From contig JARQWU010000108.1 of the NCBI GenBank assembly GCA_040182905.1, forward strand, positions 1 through 31,467: a stretch of 31,467 bases of DNA, given 5' to 3'. Numbering within the stretch: position 1 is the first letter of the stretch; every line of letters begins with the position of its first letter. Source of the stretch: Barthelona sp. PAP020 (Eukaryota; Metamonada: BaSk clade). Positions 20,301-25,978 of this stretch are shown here, piece after piece. The position numbers were made by a program, and so were the translations under genes. The notes beneath the pieces were generated by a model, which was not told the origin of the DNA, did not search any database, and was given only the letters and a program-made list of their open reading frames with translations.

Positions 20301-20539
20301 TCAGTTAAAAGATCATCACTTTCAAAAAACCAAGGATTTAAATAATAAATTTCTGGGTTTCTGAAAAAATCAATAATGGTAGTGCTGAAAGTACCATTAT
20401 TTCGAATATCTACAAATTTTGTTTTTTTCTTTGCAGCTGCAGATGATGTTTCATCTTCAAAATATATACCAAATCCTGTTTCATTACGAATACCACTTGC
20501 ATTGGTATTATTTAAACCATATATTAAAGATTCAGTCAT
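11375..20539 (-). CDS. Giant HECT-type E3 ubiquitin ligase (HECTD4/HERC-like)
   Basis: This single 9.2 kb frame encodes 3054 residues with no visible intron. The C-terminal about 400 residues form a HECT domain. The N-lobe has LRLFVLFGELLSAMIGSDLV followed by LILDEEIHLQDIADMNYETY and LEEYVDETVERL. The C-lobe has SFTPLQIAHYLVFVCGKRSW and the catalytic cysteine C3028 in RLPTSSACFSRLNLPRY. HECT ligases take ubiquitin onto this cysteine before passing it to substrate. Residues about 280-500 look like beta-propeller strands (for example YLRIFDMSTV and FVRVFDPTTM). About 1580-1665 is very acidic and Ser-rich, probably disordered. The rest looks helical and repeat-like. Size and layout suggest the HECTD4 or HERC1 group, but I cannot assign it. 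Codon use is uniform along the gene, which argues against a false join. Confidence 0.85.
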   Translation of the reverse strand: MTESLIYGLNNTNASGIRNETGFGIYFEDETSSAAAKKKTKFVDIRNNGTFSTTIIDFFRNPEIYYLNPWFFESDDLLTEKINRPETLNFGRKFNSLFKNNELFNFDKSRETFKPHPLAYQYLNVNHNRNNMYLRYIRQSNDLYVPNAFFSQLTSVESLILQLKLFSALSPERVADQLIQFFKGLKFSSTGESIENIKSSVSLILNIAYDTVEKLHGKQEHQNLSLTLIQDIVKISQKYNKIDLLLKLYLSSYRPTLLKYWKPESDTKNKPEALVTHIAMGVLPVPLIDMDIEFDCCLYYGHFFILSCGYLRIFDMSTVTMIFEMYSEQFEGDGLITFCNEMVYLHNSVSGKLRRIDIANRKIYTYSGIYTMDNLASSGEYLTMVDEKFVRVFDPTTMDLVCICDRPKLDMMNIVISKVKMLGSSKSFHFVLEYVYENCIHRCTLEPTNTGEYKHHSINKHTTIQLLEGDTDYPYKVLLDHSTHEIIFVYVEDDIIKYDLYQTFLVLEKKKYVSSMLLDIFDRLCVSSVCVKYNINDYNPFEIQNIDLLVFLLKKLHFCLINGICKGSQDFLETLTILVGCIRYFEIKNVFFVEFDEIKEILEQISSFVLKLDIDDEIEFESVYLHLFLEVIAFFNIFPDLNPITKPILYNYIIKLVKKRDKIWNLKEILFFSRLGSKHDFIEFFVDFESSNAVSENTFSFSDFPCTFVLKMIQHLGRKIQHCEGTEEQMNLFVQTFQRFLDHFNSMENVLSIDSEDISLLRSFNVQLFVLFLLTINLFPKNFHFKTNQEMNLIEVLSGCYEIIHKVHKEISGQLTQIDARINETVDFTKGRFPSLDLASWSTKRFKGPWEERVYFPRNAIIHVDASWSNINMNANTNTNATVNNQNFSSYDEYNSAGGVSGSISPNSGYIATGVVIDEQYTGENEEVFNFNSTNMSTNQQFIDIETPSVFINGNEYAVNGDEGEFVYSHVCDEGYIQSFLLTVPEDVDVEIWLQHNGGIHSTAYNLDILLSDSIGQILSLLIVGSRPVREEFGLISWFRNQSESESIFRGGKLTADDNTIDPRFLSSAEFALKLEYREFVSGLIEAIINFCSSETYKEFCINYLKYFSTHESYIAECNGKLLNLISSYLINDKQRFYLDFIYNAFGGAGNHYPVQLPQLFVSQLVSICSIVFHLGDKDTIPSFYTPNKIDQQTTILLTSQEHILIDIINGCCQNIPQLLINRIDIMRKNYVDTDINAMVTPITNEELRLAIQWDLLQRMNFLTDFVPLIHVDSFFGDVPMSPSFSSFLKFRSEKTVDYNAACRNIIHFLFKFEPSSEGIINFLVAVTSQMKRVEFRKVGVKLLQKTFDSFPALLKSIALDKVLCFTHDNNLNYRPENSFLANEIIYRGSSILYNIEGVQFKIKRDLCREFTNITQDLLAKLQNIPSSLSELIWSKTASSYVAIDVSTTKSEYIVNLDALETLAHIQQDYLQYTDNIYMQPLWESAVSLSMVMLVRGLCYAPKKEYFIGFLMRLLQDICQNALAGKREELLNQDFSHSVTQSVTGSTGLSPAVLPDLDAFDLGLGIDVELKNELTNNSMEELDKVPSFCLYNDDISTSMKSINDGNYQEEDSEESEESDFDFALNSQSDDEFDSSDTKSTNERPSEENVTLDFDEYGKTIDLTDLDESNLVMYLEIVQIHFKDAGTLPIDSALPFSSLALSILFFGSPQAQFEAFLALSWSLPHVEWKKDGSTNSHNLLLVKRLLDLVKVHQGQHIFHSVTNRTQIVCASLLLRQLLHDSNWKDHVLRVFHGILSEKSGKSTQSILGILFVLGNSPILFEGVMIEFGRPKQRGILINDMNYSNLFVSLNGTEEMLVVNQESLTEILLPHKFDTPYKTLKETDMFWQCVDLLFAKVSHFFKRHVVSLTNRVAKLLYLNLALIIHSIEPSFFNTSDNLKLVEVFANELHYRNDVKLTKPFSATFCSSMLMLLLPSYKGLPTSQSHSHVNLNFNDLDNFAKQLSSESSLVYNSIGFASGITNKNVYNFNTPPLFEFYTPNMYYSKLISFNDHIYDLFTNTELDMTEDVFDRIGFSVYNNQIDDLSMNSNHTSSCDSGNSFSVDIFHTMLLYQTKGKDVCMQAKIDRFTDGLLIYLSEILLYKFYSSYLTTQENLSKVQIKFLEESITLTKFKYQIHVMLNQGVEYISRICLKSEDLFKTMITNVLSDMCIFHDLALKNNLLEQIYEEPYVSLEEFDDMNNVKSFELNLINPDVNVYVLACTESINLIDLNLVYTGQNITIEKFEKRIKILINEKNVNRLYFTYKKTDEMLYNNQRLRFSLLGVDEIDINSAFSFIFALFDTILKSIEKCYPFNTKNINFDVSTNFHLKQLKKFLNNGLLSIIFVFGYKMFSHAAIRIIIRTLNLLFILDLFNIEKTFVNDCLAEFKKNIQNYFLIVTNNRINDFFHHTIHVIVALLRCFANPDLSKLNLDDLMVIDSLADSFRLLYEITYCQKLSPRTVNMVWNLKHPIISIHSAEQKYVTAKYFSCLSTNRTKKKHVALASSLFIEDIIKLVKNTGEMNLSSVSPIAFNGDVCVQLEGLAKVFIFTPFSSIDSSAITPPPSSLNDFIIDDELLQSFNEYLSKIASDDNRLQMVTRFTFDSVFEKPICLSTIVSKNPITINAELMQNFTQYCSIMIKDNSNMLNSYPRLNDITIEQLQFLLNLHEIIQNIVLGPIGDYDSLITRQKKLKNFSALTLLQGPIKNFLSPCVAQKTFTSSLYPLDTNAIINAIANILKCSCKLESIKEQLLEQKVFIPTANMRDKVGIWQDTIIPNPEYKNLRLFVLFGELLSAMIGSDLVFGMEFATCVLKLILDEEIHLQDIADMNYETYINIKALQGDKNFTDTTNIKTMFEILCINETTEATTLEEYVDETVERLINPIRLSCKTIRAGLLNHVSRSPFISWQVLRLGIVGPHTHFDVDEYINTLEIYNANLDDKVIQDFASVLKSFTPLQIAHYLVFVCGKRSWNGSDVHKINIIDGDDINRLPTSSACFSRLNLPRYESVSVLNDKLIIAINNQ

Positions 20540-20915
20540 ATTATAATTTCTAAAGTAATTTCAAATAAATATATCAATTAAGGATTAATAAACTAAAAAT
20601 CAAATGAATTTTTAAATTATAATCAAACAAAAAAAAAAGTTGATTAATAATTTCTATTTTTCATTCATTTCATCCATTTAGAATCATTTTATTTTCATTT
20701 TTTCATACAATCGTTGTAAATATTTATTTTTGTGCAATTTTTATTGCAACTATTTTGATAAAAGATTTTTCTTCATGACTTTCATCATTCTAACCTTTCT
20801 TTATAAATAAATTCATATGTATATATGTTGACATTAAGAACAAAATTTATGAAGAATCAGAGAAAAAAGACTCTTTCTTTTTGAGTTTTTAATTTTAATT
20901 TTTTAGGATTTATAC
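20540..20915. other. Shared promoter region between divergent HECT and ARMC4-like genes
   Basis: These 376 very AT-rich bases separate two genes that start away from each other, so both promoters must lie here. Long A and T runs are present (for example A9 near 20630). No frame, RNA gene or repeat is evident. A TTTTTTAG sequence (20899-20906) ten bases before the ARMC4-like ATG could also be a splice acceptor of a leader intron. Confidence 0.55.
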
Positions 20916-23371
20916 ATGTCAAATAATGTAGATGAACCAGAATTTACAGATGAAGTATCTATTTAATTTCAATTGATAGTAACTAACTTGAATAGTCTAA
21001 TGTTGGAAATCAAAATTATCTTCCCGAAAACCATTCACCATCTCCTCCAACAATAGTATCTGAAGTATCTGAAAGTAATTTAATTATTCCGGATGAATCA
21101 TCAGGGGGATCAAATAATGTTGGTACTAATAGTATTACTCCTACAGCCAATGAAAACAGAAGAAGAGCTAAAACGCTTGCAGACCGAGTAAATAAGATTA
21201 AAAAAACAAGGTTATCTAAACGAATGAGTTCCCTTGTTCCTGAATTAACTGAAGATTTAAACAGTCCTGCACATCCTTCAATTCTTGAGACAACAGAACG
21301 TTCACCAAGTAACCTTACTGATAGTTTAGATTTAAATGAAGACATGACAGAAGAACAAGTTGAATTAGATGTTGAAACTAAGGAGGAAGAGGTAGAAGTA
21401 GATTCGGATGTTGATGATGGTTATGACTATGACGAGTTGATGATTTCAATCAACAAGATTAATCTTGACACTGCACCTGAAGCTCATACTACTTTGAAAT
21501 TTATAAAGAGTCTTCAAAATTCTTCAAGTACCACCTCTATTGCAGCAGTTTTAACCTTTTTAGAAGAGGCTCCTCTTTCTAATCCAAAAGCTCAATTAGC
21601 ACTGTTAGAATATGGTGGAATTGAGTTATTGATTCAACTTTTGCAGGTAAAATCACTGCGAACTCAAATATCGATTTGTAGTGTGCTTAGTCGTGTTGCT
21701 GTTCATCCTTTAATTCAAGCCAGAGTGTCTAAAATACTTATCACAACGAAGGAAGAAGAAAAAAGTGCATTCACGTTGCTTAAAGAGTTGTTACCGGTAA
21801 ATAAACAACAAATCTTAAGACAGAGTCAAGAGGAATTGCTTGAAAGTCTAAAATTATGGTCTGTTGCTCTTGAAGCGTTGGGAGCACTCTGTAAAAATAA
21901 TGCAGCCAACAGAAGGCTTCTTAGGCATACACGTGCCTTGACAAAAATTGTTTCCCTATTAACTTTACCCTTCTATTTCTCTGATTTTGGAACTAACACT
22001 CATCCTGATCGTGACGACTCTATTGTTAATATGTGTGGCGCGGCTTGTTTCGCTCTTTGGATGGCTTGTAAGAATTCCAAGAATAGACTGATTGTATTTG
22101 AGAGTCGGGGAATCACTACCTTGTGTAAATTACTCAAACTCACCTCAAAACAGCCGCCAGTTTCTGAAGTGATTGTGAACGTTTTGGGATGTATCATGCA
22201 GAACGCAACTGATGAACAAGCTAGAGTTTCTTTTGCTGAATTCGATATCATGGTAGACATTATTAACTATTTATGTCACGAGGAAGAAAAAGTACGCTCA
22301 ATGGGAGCTGGCAGTTTATTTGCACTTCTTCATTCCAAAGATTTAAGGGCTGAATTCAGAAGGTTAGATGGTTTAAAATCTCTTGTTGAATTGTTGGGTC
22401 GTACTAAGGAGGAAACTGCCCTTTCCAATGTTGTAGGAGCTTTGTGCGAGGCAGCTAGGGATTCAGAAACTTCAGAGCAATTGGTTAAGCGTAATGCTAT
22501 TCCTCAATTAGTTAGGCTTCTTCAACAAGACCAATATTCCAACATTGTAAAAATTCGTGTTTCGGCTGCTTTACAAAATCTTGCTAAAATTCCAGCTGGA
22601 TCAAAAGCTATTCGTAACGCCAATGGTTTACCCATTTTAGTTAAGTTATTAATGTCAACAGACTATCAATTATTAGCTAACGTTACAGGAGCCCTTTGGC
22701 AATGTGGTTTGGATGCTGAATCTGCTAAAATTATTTCTGATTTGGATGGTATACGTCTTATTTGGTCACATTTACGGTCAAAGCATCATATTGTCCAGGC
22801 AAATGCTGCAGGAGCTATTGTTCCATTGTTATCATCTGCTGAAAATGTTTCCACTGTTGGAAGAAGCTTTGTTGGTGGTCTTGAAATGCTTATATCTTTG
22901 TTAACCAGTGATTCTAACGACGTGTTGGCTAATACTTGTGCTGCAGTAGCAAGAATAGCGACAAATACTGAAAACTTAGAAGTCATCACTGAAGATGGTA
23001 TTATTCCTCTTTTAGCAGCCTTGGTGCACAATAATGATGACAATGTTAAAAAGAATTTGGCTGATGCCATTGCTGCAGTATGTCGATTACCCGAGAATCG
23101 TGTGATTTTTGGACAATTAGGTGGTATTGAACCTTTGGTTGAGTTTTTAAAGTGCAACGATGAGGCTGTACATGAATCAACTGCCAAAGCTTTAGCTCAA
23201 TTAAGTAAATCAGCACCCAATTCATATGTACTTCGAAAAACAGGGGCTGTCAGTTATTTGGTAAAAATGATAAGTTGTAATAATGATAATTTACAGGACT
23301 ATTGTGCAGAAACGGTTCAATATATCAGGAGACATCATATCACTCTTTGTGAGGCTAATAACATTCTTTAA
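20916..23371 (+). CDS. Armadillo-repeat protein, ARMC4/ODAD2 (outer dynein arm docking complex)
   Basis: Exons 20916-20954 and 20996-23371 join in frame to 804 residues. Residues about 1-175 are acidic and Ser/Thr/Asn-rich. The remainder is armadillo repeats, from about FLEEAPLSNPKAQLALLEYG onward. The last 300 residues match the ARMC4/ODAD2 core closely: DLDGIRLIWSHL, VGRSFVGGLEMLISLLTSDS, VLANTCAAVARIA, ENLEVITEDGIIPLLAAL, ENRVIFGQLGGIEPLVEFLK and a final YIRR. This family anchors outer dynein arms on flagellar doublets, so the product should act in the axoneme. An ATG at 21224 gives a continuous frame of 715 residues, but coding-like sequence in the same frame extends upstream to 20996 and joins an ATG exon across a short intron. 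The human protein is about 1040 residues, so the N-terminus is shorter here. Confidence 0.9.
20955..20995 (+). other. 41-nt spliceosomal intron in the ARMC4-like gene
   Basis: The donor is GTATCT directly after a GAA codon, and the acceptor is AATAG. A TAACTAAC branch-point-like motif lies at 20979-20986, about ten bases before the acceptor. The intron contains an in-frame TAA, and removing it joins 13 codons from ATG 20916 in phase 0 to the long frame. All three signals and the frame agree. 41 nt is very short for a spliceosomal intron. Confidence 0.75.
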
Positions 23372-23431
23372 TTTGTGATGCGAGGAACTTCTTTATTTTT
23401 GGATAGTCTGTGTATATTCTAATGTATGTAT

Positions 23432-23437
23432 AATAAA
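23432..23437 (+). promoter_or_regulatory. Candidate polyadenylation signal of the ARMC4-like gene
   Basis: AATAAA lies 60 bases after the TAA at 23371 and 29 bases before the convergent small ORF's stop. Confidence 0.45.
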
Positions 23438-23465
23438 ATTGTAAACAATATTAGTTTTTTGTTAA

Positions 23466-23666
23466 TTATTTTTGAATGGATGAATTAATCTCTTCTTGTA
23501 AATGTTTGATTGCGGAATCTTGATTAGACAAACGAAAAACATTGCCATGTTTGAGATAAATCTCACGATTTTCAGGTAATAATAAAACTTCAGTCATAGC
23601 TACTCGAGTTGTTGATTGAAACAACTCATCAGAAGAAATTTGAGGCAAATTGGAAGGATAATTCAT
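23466..23666 (-). CDS. Small conserved-looking protein of unknown function (66 residues)
   Basis: The frame starts at ATG 23666 (an upstream in-frame TTG at 23672 is ignored) and encodes 66 residues, mainly helical and polar. The segment VAMTEVLLLPENREIYLKHG followed by NVFRLSNQDSAIKHLQEEI looks like a beta-hairpin followed by a helix. It is loosely similar to the end of prefoldin-type small chaperones; this is only a guess. The frame fits neatly between the convergent ARMC4-like gene (94 bases) and the divergent phosphatase gene (89 bases), so its promoter would be shared with the phosphatase. Its amino-acid composition is less Phe/Ile/Lys/Asn-biased than chance frames nearby. I do not recognise the family. 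Confidence 0.5.
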   Translation of the reverse strand: MNYPSNLPQISSDELFQSTTRVAMTEVLLLPENREIYLKHGNVFRLSNQDSAIKHLQEEINSSIQK

Positions 23667-23755
23667 TGACAAAAGAAAGAAAAAGAATTGGAAATAAAAT
23701 AAATATCTTCCAATAAATTATTGGATTTTTATTGATTAAAAGACTTAAAAATCTA

Positions 23756-24664
23756 ATGGCAGCTCTTGATCGATGGATGGAATCAGCATATGACTGCAAA
23801 TTATTTCCAGAAACAGATTTTCGATTATTATGTCAATACGTCAGTTCACTTTTGCGTGAAGAACCATGTGTATTGGACTTAAAATCACCTATTGTAATAG
23901 TAGGTGATATTCATGGTCAATTCTATGATTTAAGAAATATGTTTGAAATTGTTGGTTTTCCCCCTCACAAACAATATGTATTTTTGGGAGATTACGTGGA
24001 TAGGGGAAGATATTCCATGGAAACGATCACATTGTTATTAGTCTACAAGGCAAAATATCCAGATAGAATTCATTTGTTGAGAGGTAATCATGAATCAAGA
24101 CAAATAACCCAACTGTATGGGTTTTATGAAGAAACTCTAAAAAAATACGGTTCTAGTTTACCATGGCGTTTATTGATGAATGTTTTTGATTTGTTTCCAA
24201 TTGCTTGTGTTATTGATAAAAATGTTTTTGGGGTACACGGTGGTTTATCCCCAGAGATATCAATGGTTGAACAGATACGTACTTTAGAACGAGTTCAAGA
24301 AATTCCTTATGATGGTCCTTTTTCTGACCTTGTTTGGAGTGACCCCATGAATATTAAAACATGGGAAAGGTCTGTCAGAGGAGCTGGTTTTTATTTCGGA
24401 AGCGAAATCGTCAGTAAATTTTGTCATCTTAATGACCTCCAATTGATAGTTAGAGCTCATCAAGTTGCTCAAGATGGGTTTCAAATATGGTTTGACCATG
24501 AAAAATTAGTCACTGTATGGTCAGCACCTAATTACACTTATAAACAAGGGAATTTAGCCGCTGTTTTGGAGATTGATGAATATCAACAACAAAATTACAG
24601 GCTTTTTGATGCTGTTCCAGATGAAAAGAGGAAGATTCCTGAAAAACATACATATTTGATGTAA
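23756..24664 (+). CDS. PP2A-type serine/threonine phosphatase catalytic subunit (PP4/PP6-like)
   Basis: The 302-residue protein carries all the metal and phosphate motifs of the PPP family: GDIHG at 50-54, GDYVDRG at 78-84, RGNHE at 109-113 and HGGLSP further on. QIRTLERVQEIPYDGPFSDL and VWSDP match the PP4 and PP6 groups better than PP2A proper. The tail after LAAVLEID is PP4-like. Two features are unusual. The near-invariant PNYCYRCGN loop reads PNYTYKQGN (258-266). The C-terminus ends in TYLM instead of the YFL that is carboxymethylated in PP2A, PP4 and PP6. The open frame begins at a TTG at 23732, but the first ATG is 23756 and gives the normal short N-terminus. It is likely cytosolic or nuclear and works with regulatory subunits not seen here. 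Confidence 0.9.
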   Translation: MAALDRWMESAYDCKLFPETDFRLLCQYVSSLLREEPCVLDLKSPIVIVGDIHGQFYDLRNMFEIVGFPPHKQYVFLGDYVDRGRYSMETITLLLVYKAKYPDRIHLLRGNHESRQITQLYGFYEETLKKYGSSLPWRLLMNVFDLFPIACVIDKNVFGVHGGLSPEISMVEQIRTLERVQEIPYDGPFSDLVWSDPMNIKTWERSVRGAGFYFGSEIVSKFCHLNDLQLIVRAHQVAQDGFQIWFDHEKLVTVWSAPNYTYKQGNLAAVLEIDEYQQQNYRLFDAVPDEKRKIPEKHTYLM

Positions 24665-24711
24665 ATTTGTGCTTTTGTTATTATTTTTATTGATATTAAA
24701 AAAATGAACTT

Positions 24712-24717
24712 AATAAA
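24712..24717 (+). promoter_or_regulatory. Candidate polyadenylation signal of the phosphatase gene
   Basis: AATAAA lies 48 bases after the TAA at 24664, in the 230-base gap before the AMPK beta gene. Confidence 0.4.
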
Positions 24718-24894
24718 TGAACAAAAAATTACGGTTTTTAATGTTTTTACTTCACAAAAATATTCCCAAATAGACAGAAAAAACTGAATTCTTTGTAGAT
24801 TTCAGATTTTGACAAAATTCATGAAAAGTCATAAATTCCTGATTTAACTTTTTTTCAAAATATTTGATCAAAATCAAGATTTTCATGTGTTTAC

Positions 24895-25758
24895 ATGGGA
24901 GCTTTAACTTCAAAGGAAAAAAAAGCTGTCAAAAAAATCAAAGGAAATATTTCCAAATTTGAAATTGATGAAAAATCCGAAATATCTGATGGAACAGATA
25001 TTGATAACAAATTATTCAATCCTGAAAATGGAACGTCTGTTTCTTTTCAATGGAAAGATGGTGGAAAAGATATTTATGTTGCTGGATCTTTTACAAATTG
25101 GGATGAAAGTCCAATTCAATTGTTTCCAACTGCTAATGGTATGCATGAAAGAATTTTATATTTACCACCTGGTAATTACAAATATAAATTTATTGTTGAT
25201 AGTGAATGGTGTTTTTCCAAAGATGAACCCCTTATAAAAGATCCTCTCGGAACTATTTTAAATTTTATTGAAGTTGTTGTAAAAAAAGAAGCTTCAAAAA
25301 AAAACTTGTTTGGAACAGCTGAACCTGAAAACCTTGATCAACTAACCTATGATAATGTTCCCCCTGTTCCCCATGCGCTTTCTAAACTTATATTAAATGT
25401 CACTCAATCGCATCCTGATGATTCTTTGTTACTTCCCATTCCTAATCATGTCAGTTTAAATCACTTGATGAGCAGGCCGAGACGTATGGATATGGTTGTT
25501 TTGGGAATGAATTCTAGGTTTGAAGGGAAATTTGTAACTACCGTTTTGTATCAACCCATGTCAAATGTGATAAGAGACAGACGTTTAAAAGAACAAGTCA
25601 ATAGGAGAAGAAGGAAAAAAATTATTGATGATTTTACCAAACATAAAGGTCATTATCCATCGATTTCATTAGCAAATGACGATTATGTTCCTTTGGCTCC
25701 AAATAAAACTCCTGAATCTGGAGAAAACTTTTTGTTCAACTGTGTATCACAAAGATAA
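24895..25758 (+). CDS. AMPK/SNF1 beta subunit with glycogen-binding domain and extra C-terminal tail
   Basis: The 287-residue protein begins MGALTSKE, a good N-myristoylation context. A CBM48 glycogen-binding domain follows (about 46-128), with W53, W69 and W105 and the AGSFTNWDE and PPGNYKYKFIVD motifs. The ASC domain (about 156-221) binds the alpha and gamma subunits: PHALSKLIL, HPDDSLLLPIPNHVSLNHL, VLGMNSRFEGKFVTTVLYQP. Beta subunits normally end here. This one continues for about 65 residues with a basic cluster RRRRKK (237-242) that could be a nuclear signal. The protein should scaffold the energy-sensing kinase and tether it to membranes and storage polysaccharide. Its gene lies between two other signalling genes on the same strand. 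Confidence 0.93.
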   Translation: MGALTSKEKKAVKKIKGNISKFEIDEKSEISDGTDIDNKLFNPENGTSVSFQWKDGGKDIYVAGSFTNWDESPIQLFPTANGMHERILYLPPGNYKYKFIVDSEWCFSKDEPLIKDPLGTILNFIEVVVKKEASKKNLFGTAEPENLDQLTYDNVPPVPHALSKLILNVTQSHPDDSLLLPIPNHVSLNHLMSRPRRMDMVVLGMNSRFEGKFVTTVLYQPMSNVIRDRRLKEQVNRRRRKKIIDDFTKHKGHYPSISLANDDYVPLAPNKTPESGENFLFNCVSQR

Positions 25759-25811
25759 AACAATCTGCAATCTAAAACTAATTTTTAATTAAATTTTAAA
25801 TTGGATATGTA

Positions 25812-25817
25812 AATAAA
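25812..25817 (+). promoter_or_regulatory. Candidate polyadenylation signal of the AMPK beta gene
   Basis: AATAAA in GTAAATAAATAAG lies 54 bases after the stop. Transcript cleavage near 25830 would make the open sequence up to 25979 the leader of the next gene, which supports the downstream kinase start. Confidence 0.4.
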
Positions 25818-25978
25818 TAAGAATTATTTTTTTTTTGGATGCTCTTTTGTTATTTCAAATTCAATGGGAGAAGAAAAGAAATAAAAAATTTTTTTCTAAA
25901 TTACAATCTCTACCATTTGAATTGAGTAGAGATTTTTGTGTACAAAAGATAATTACCGACGTAGATACTACGAAAAGT

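Noticed and set aside
21016-21345. 109-codon minus-strand frame at the start of the ARMC4-like gene
   Set aside because: The same bases encode the spliced N-terminus on the plus strand, in phase with the armadillo domain. The antisense frame has no family match.
25835-25978. N-terminal extension of the Tousled-like kinase by 48 codons
   Set aside because: The frame is open but has no ATG. It begins at a TTG in a poly-T run, and the AMPK beta polyadenylation signal at 25812 places it in the likely leader. A spliced first exon was looked for but no in-frame donor and acceptor pair fitted.
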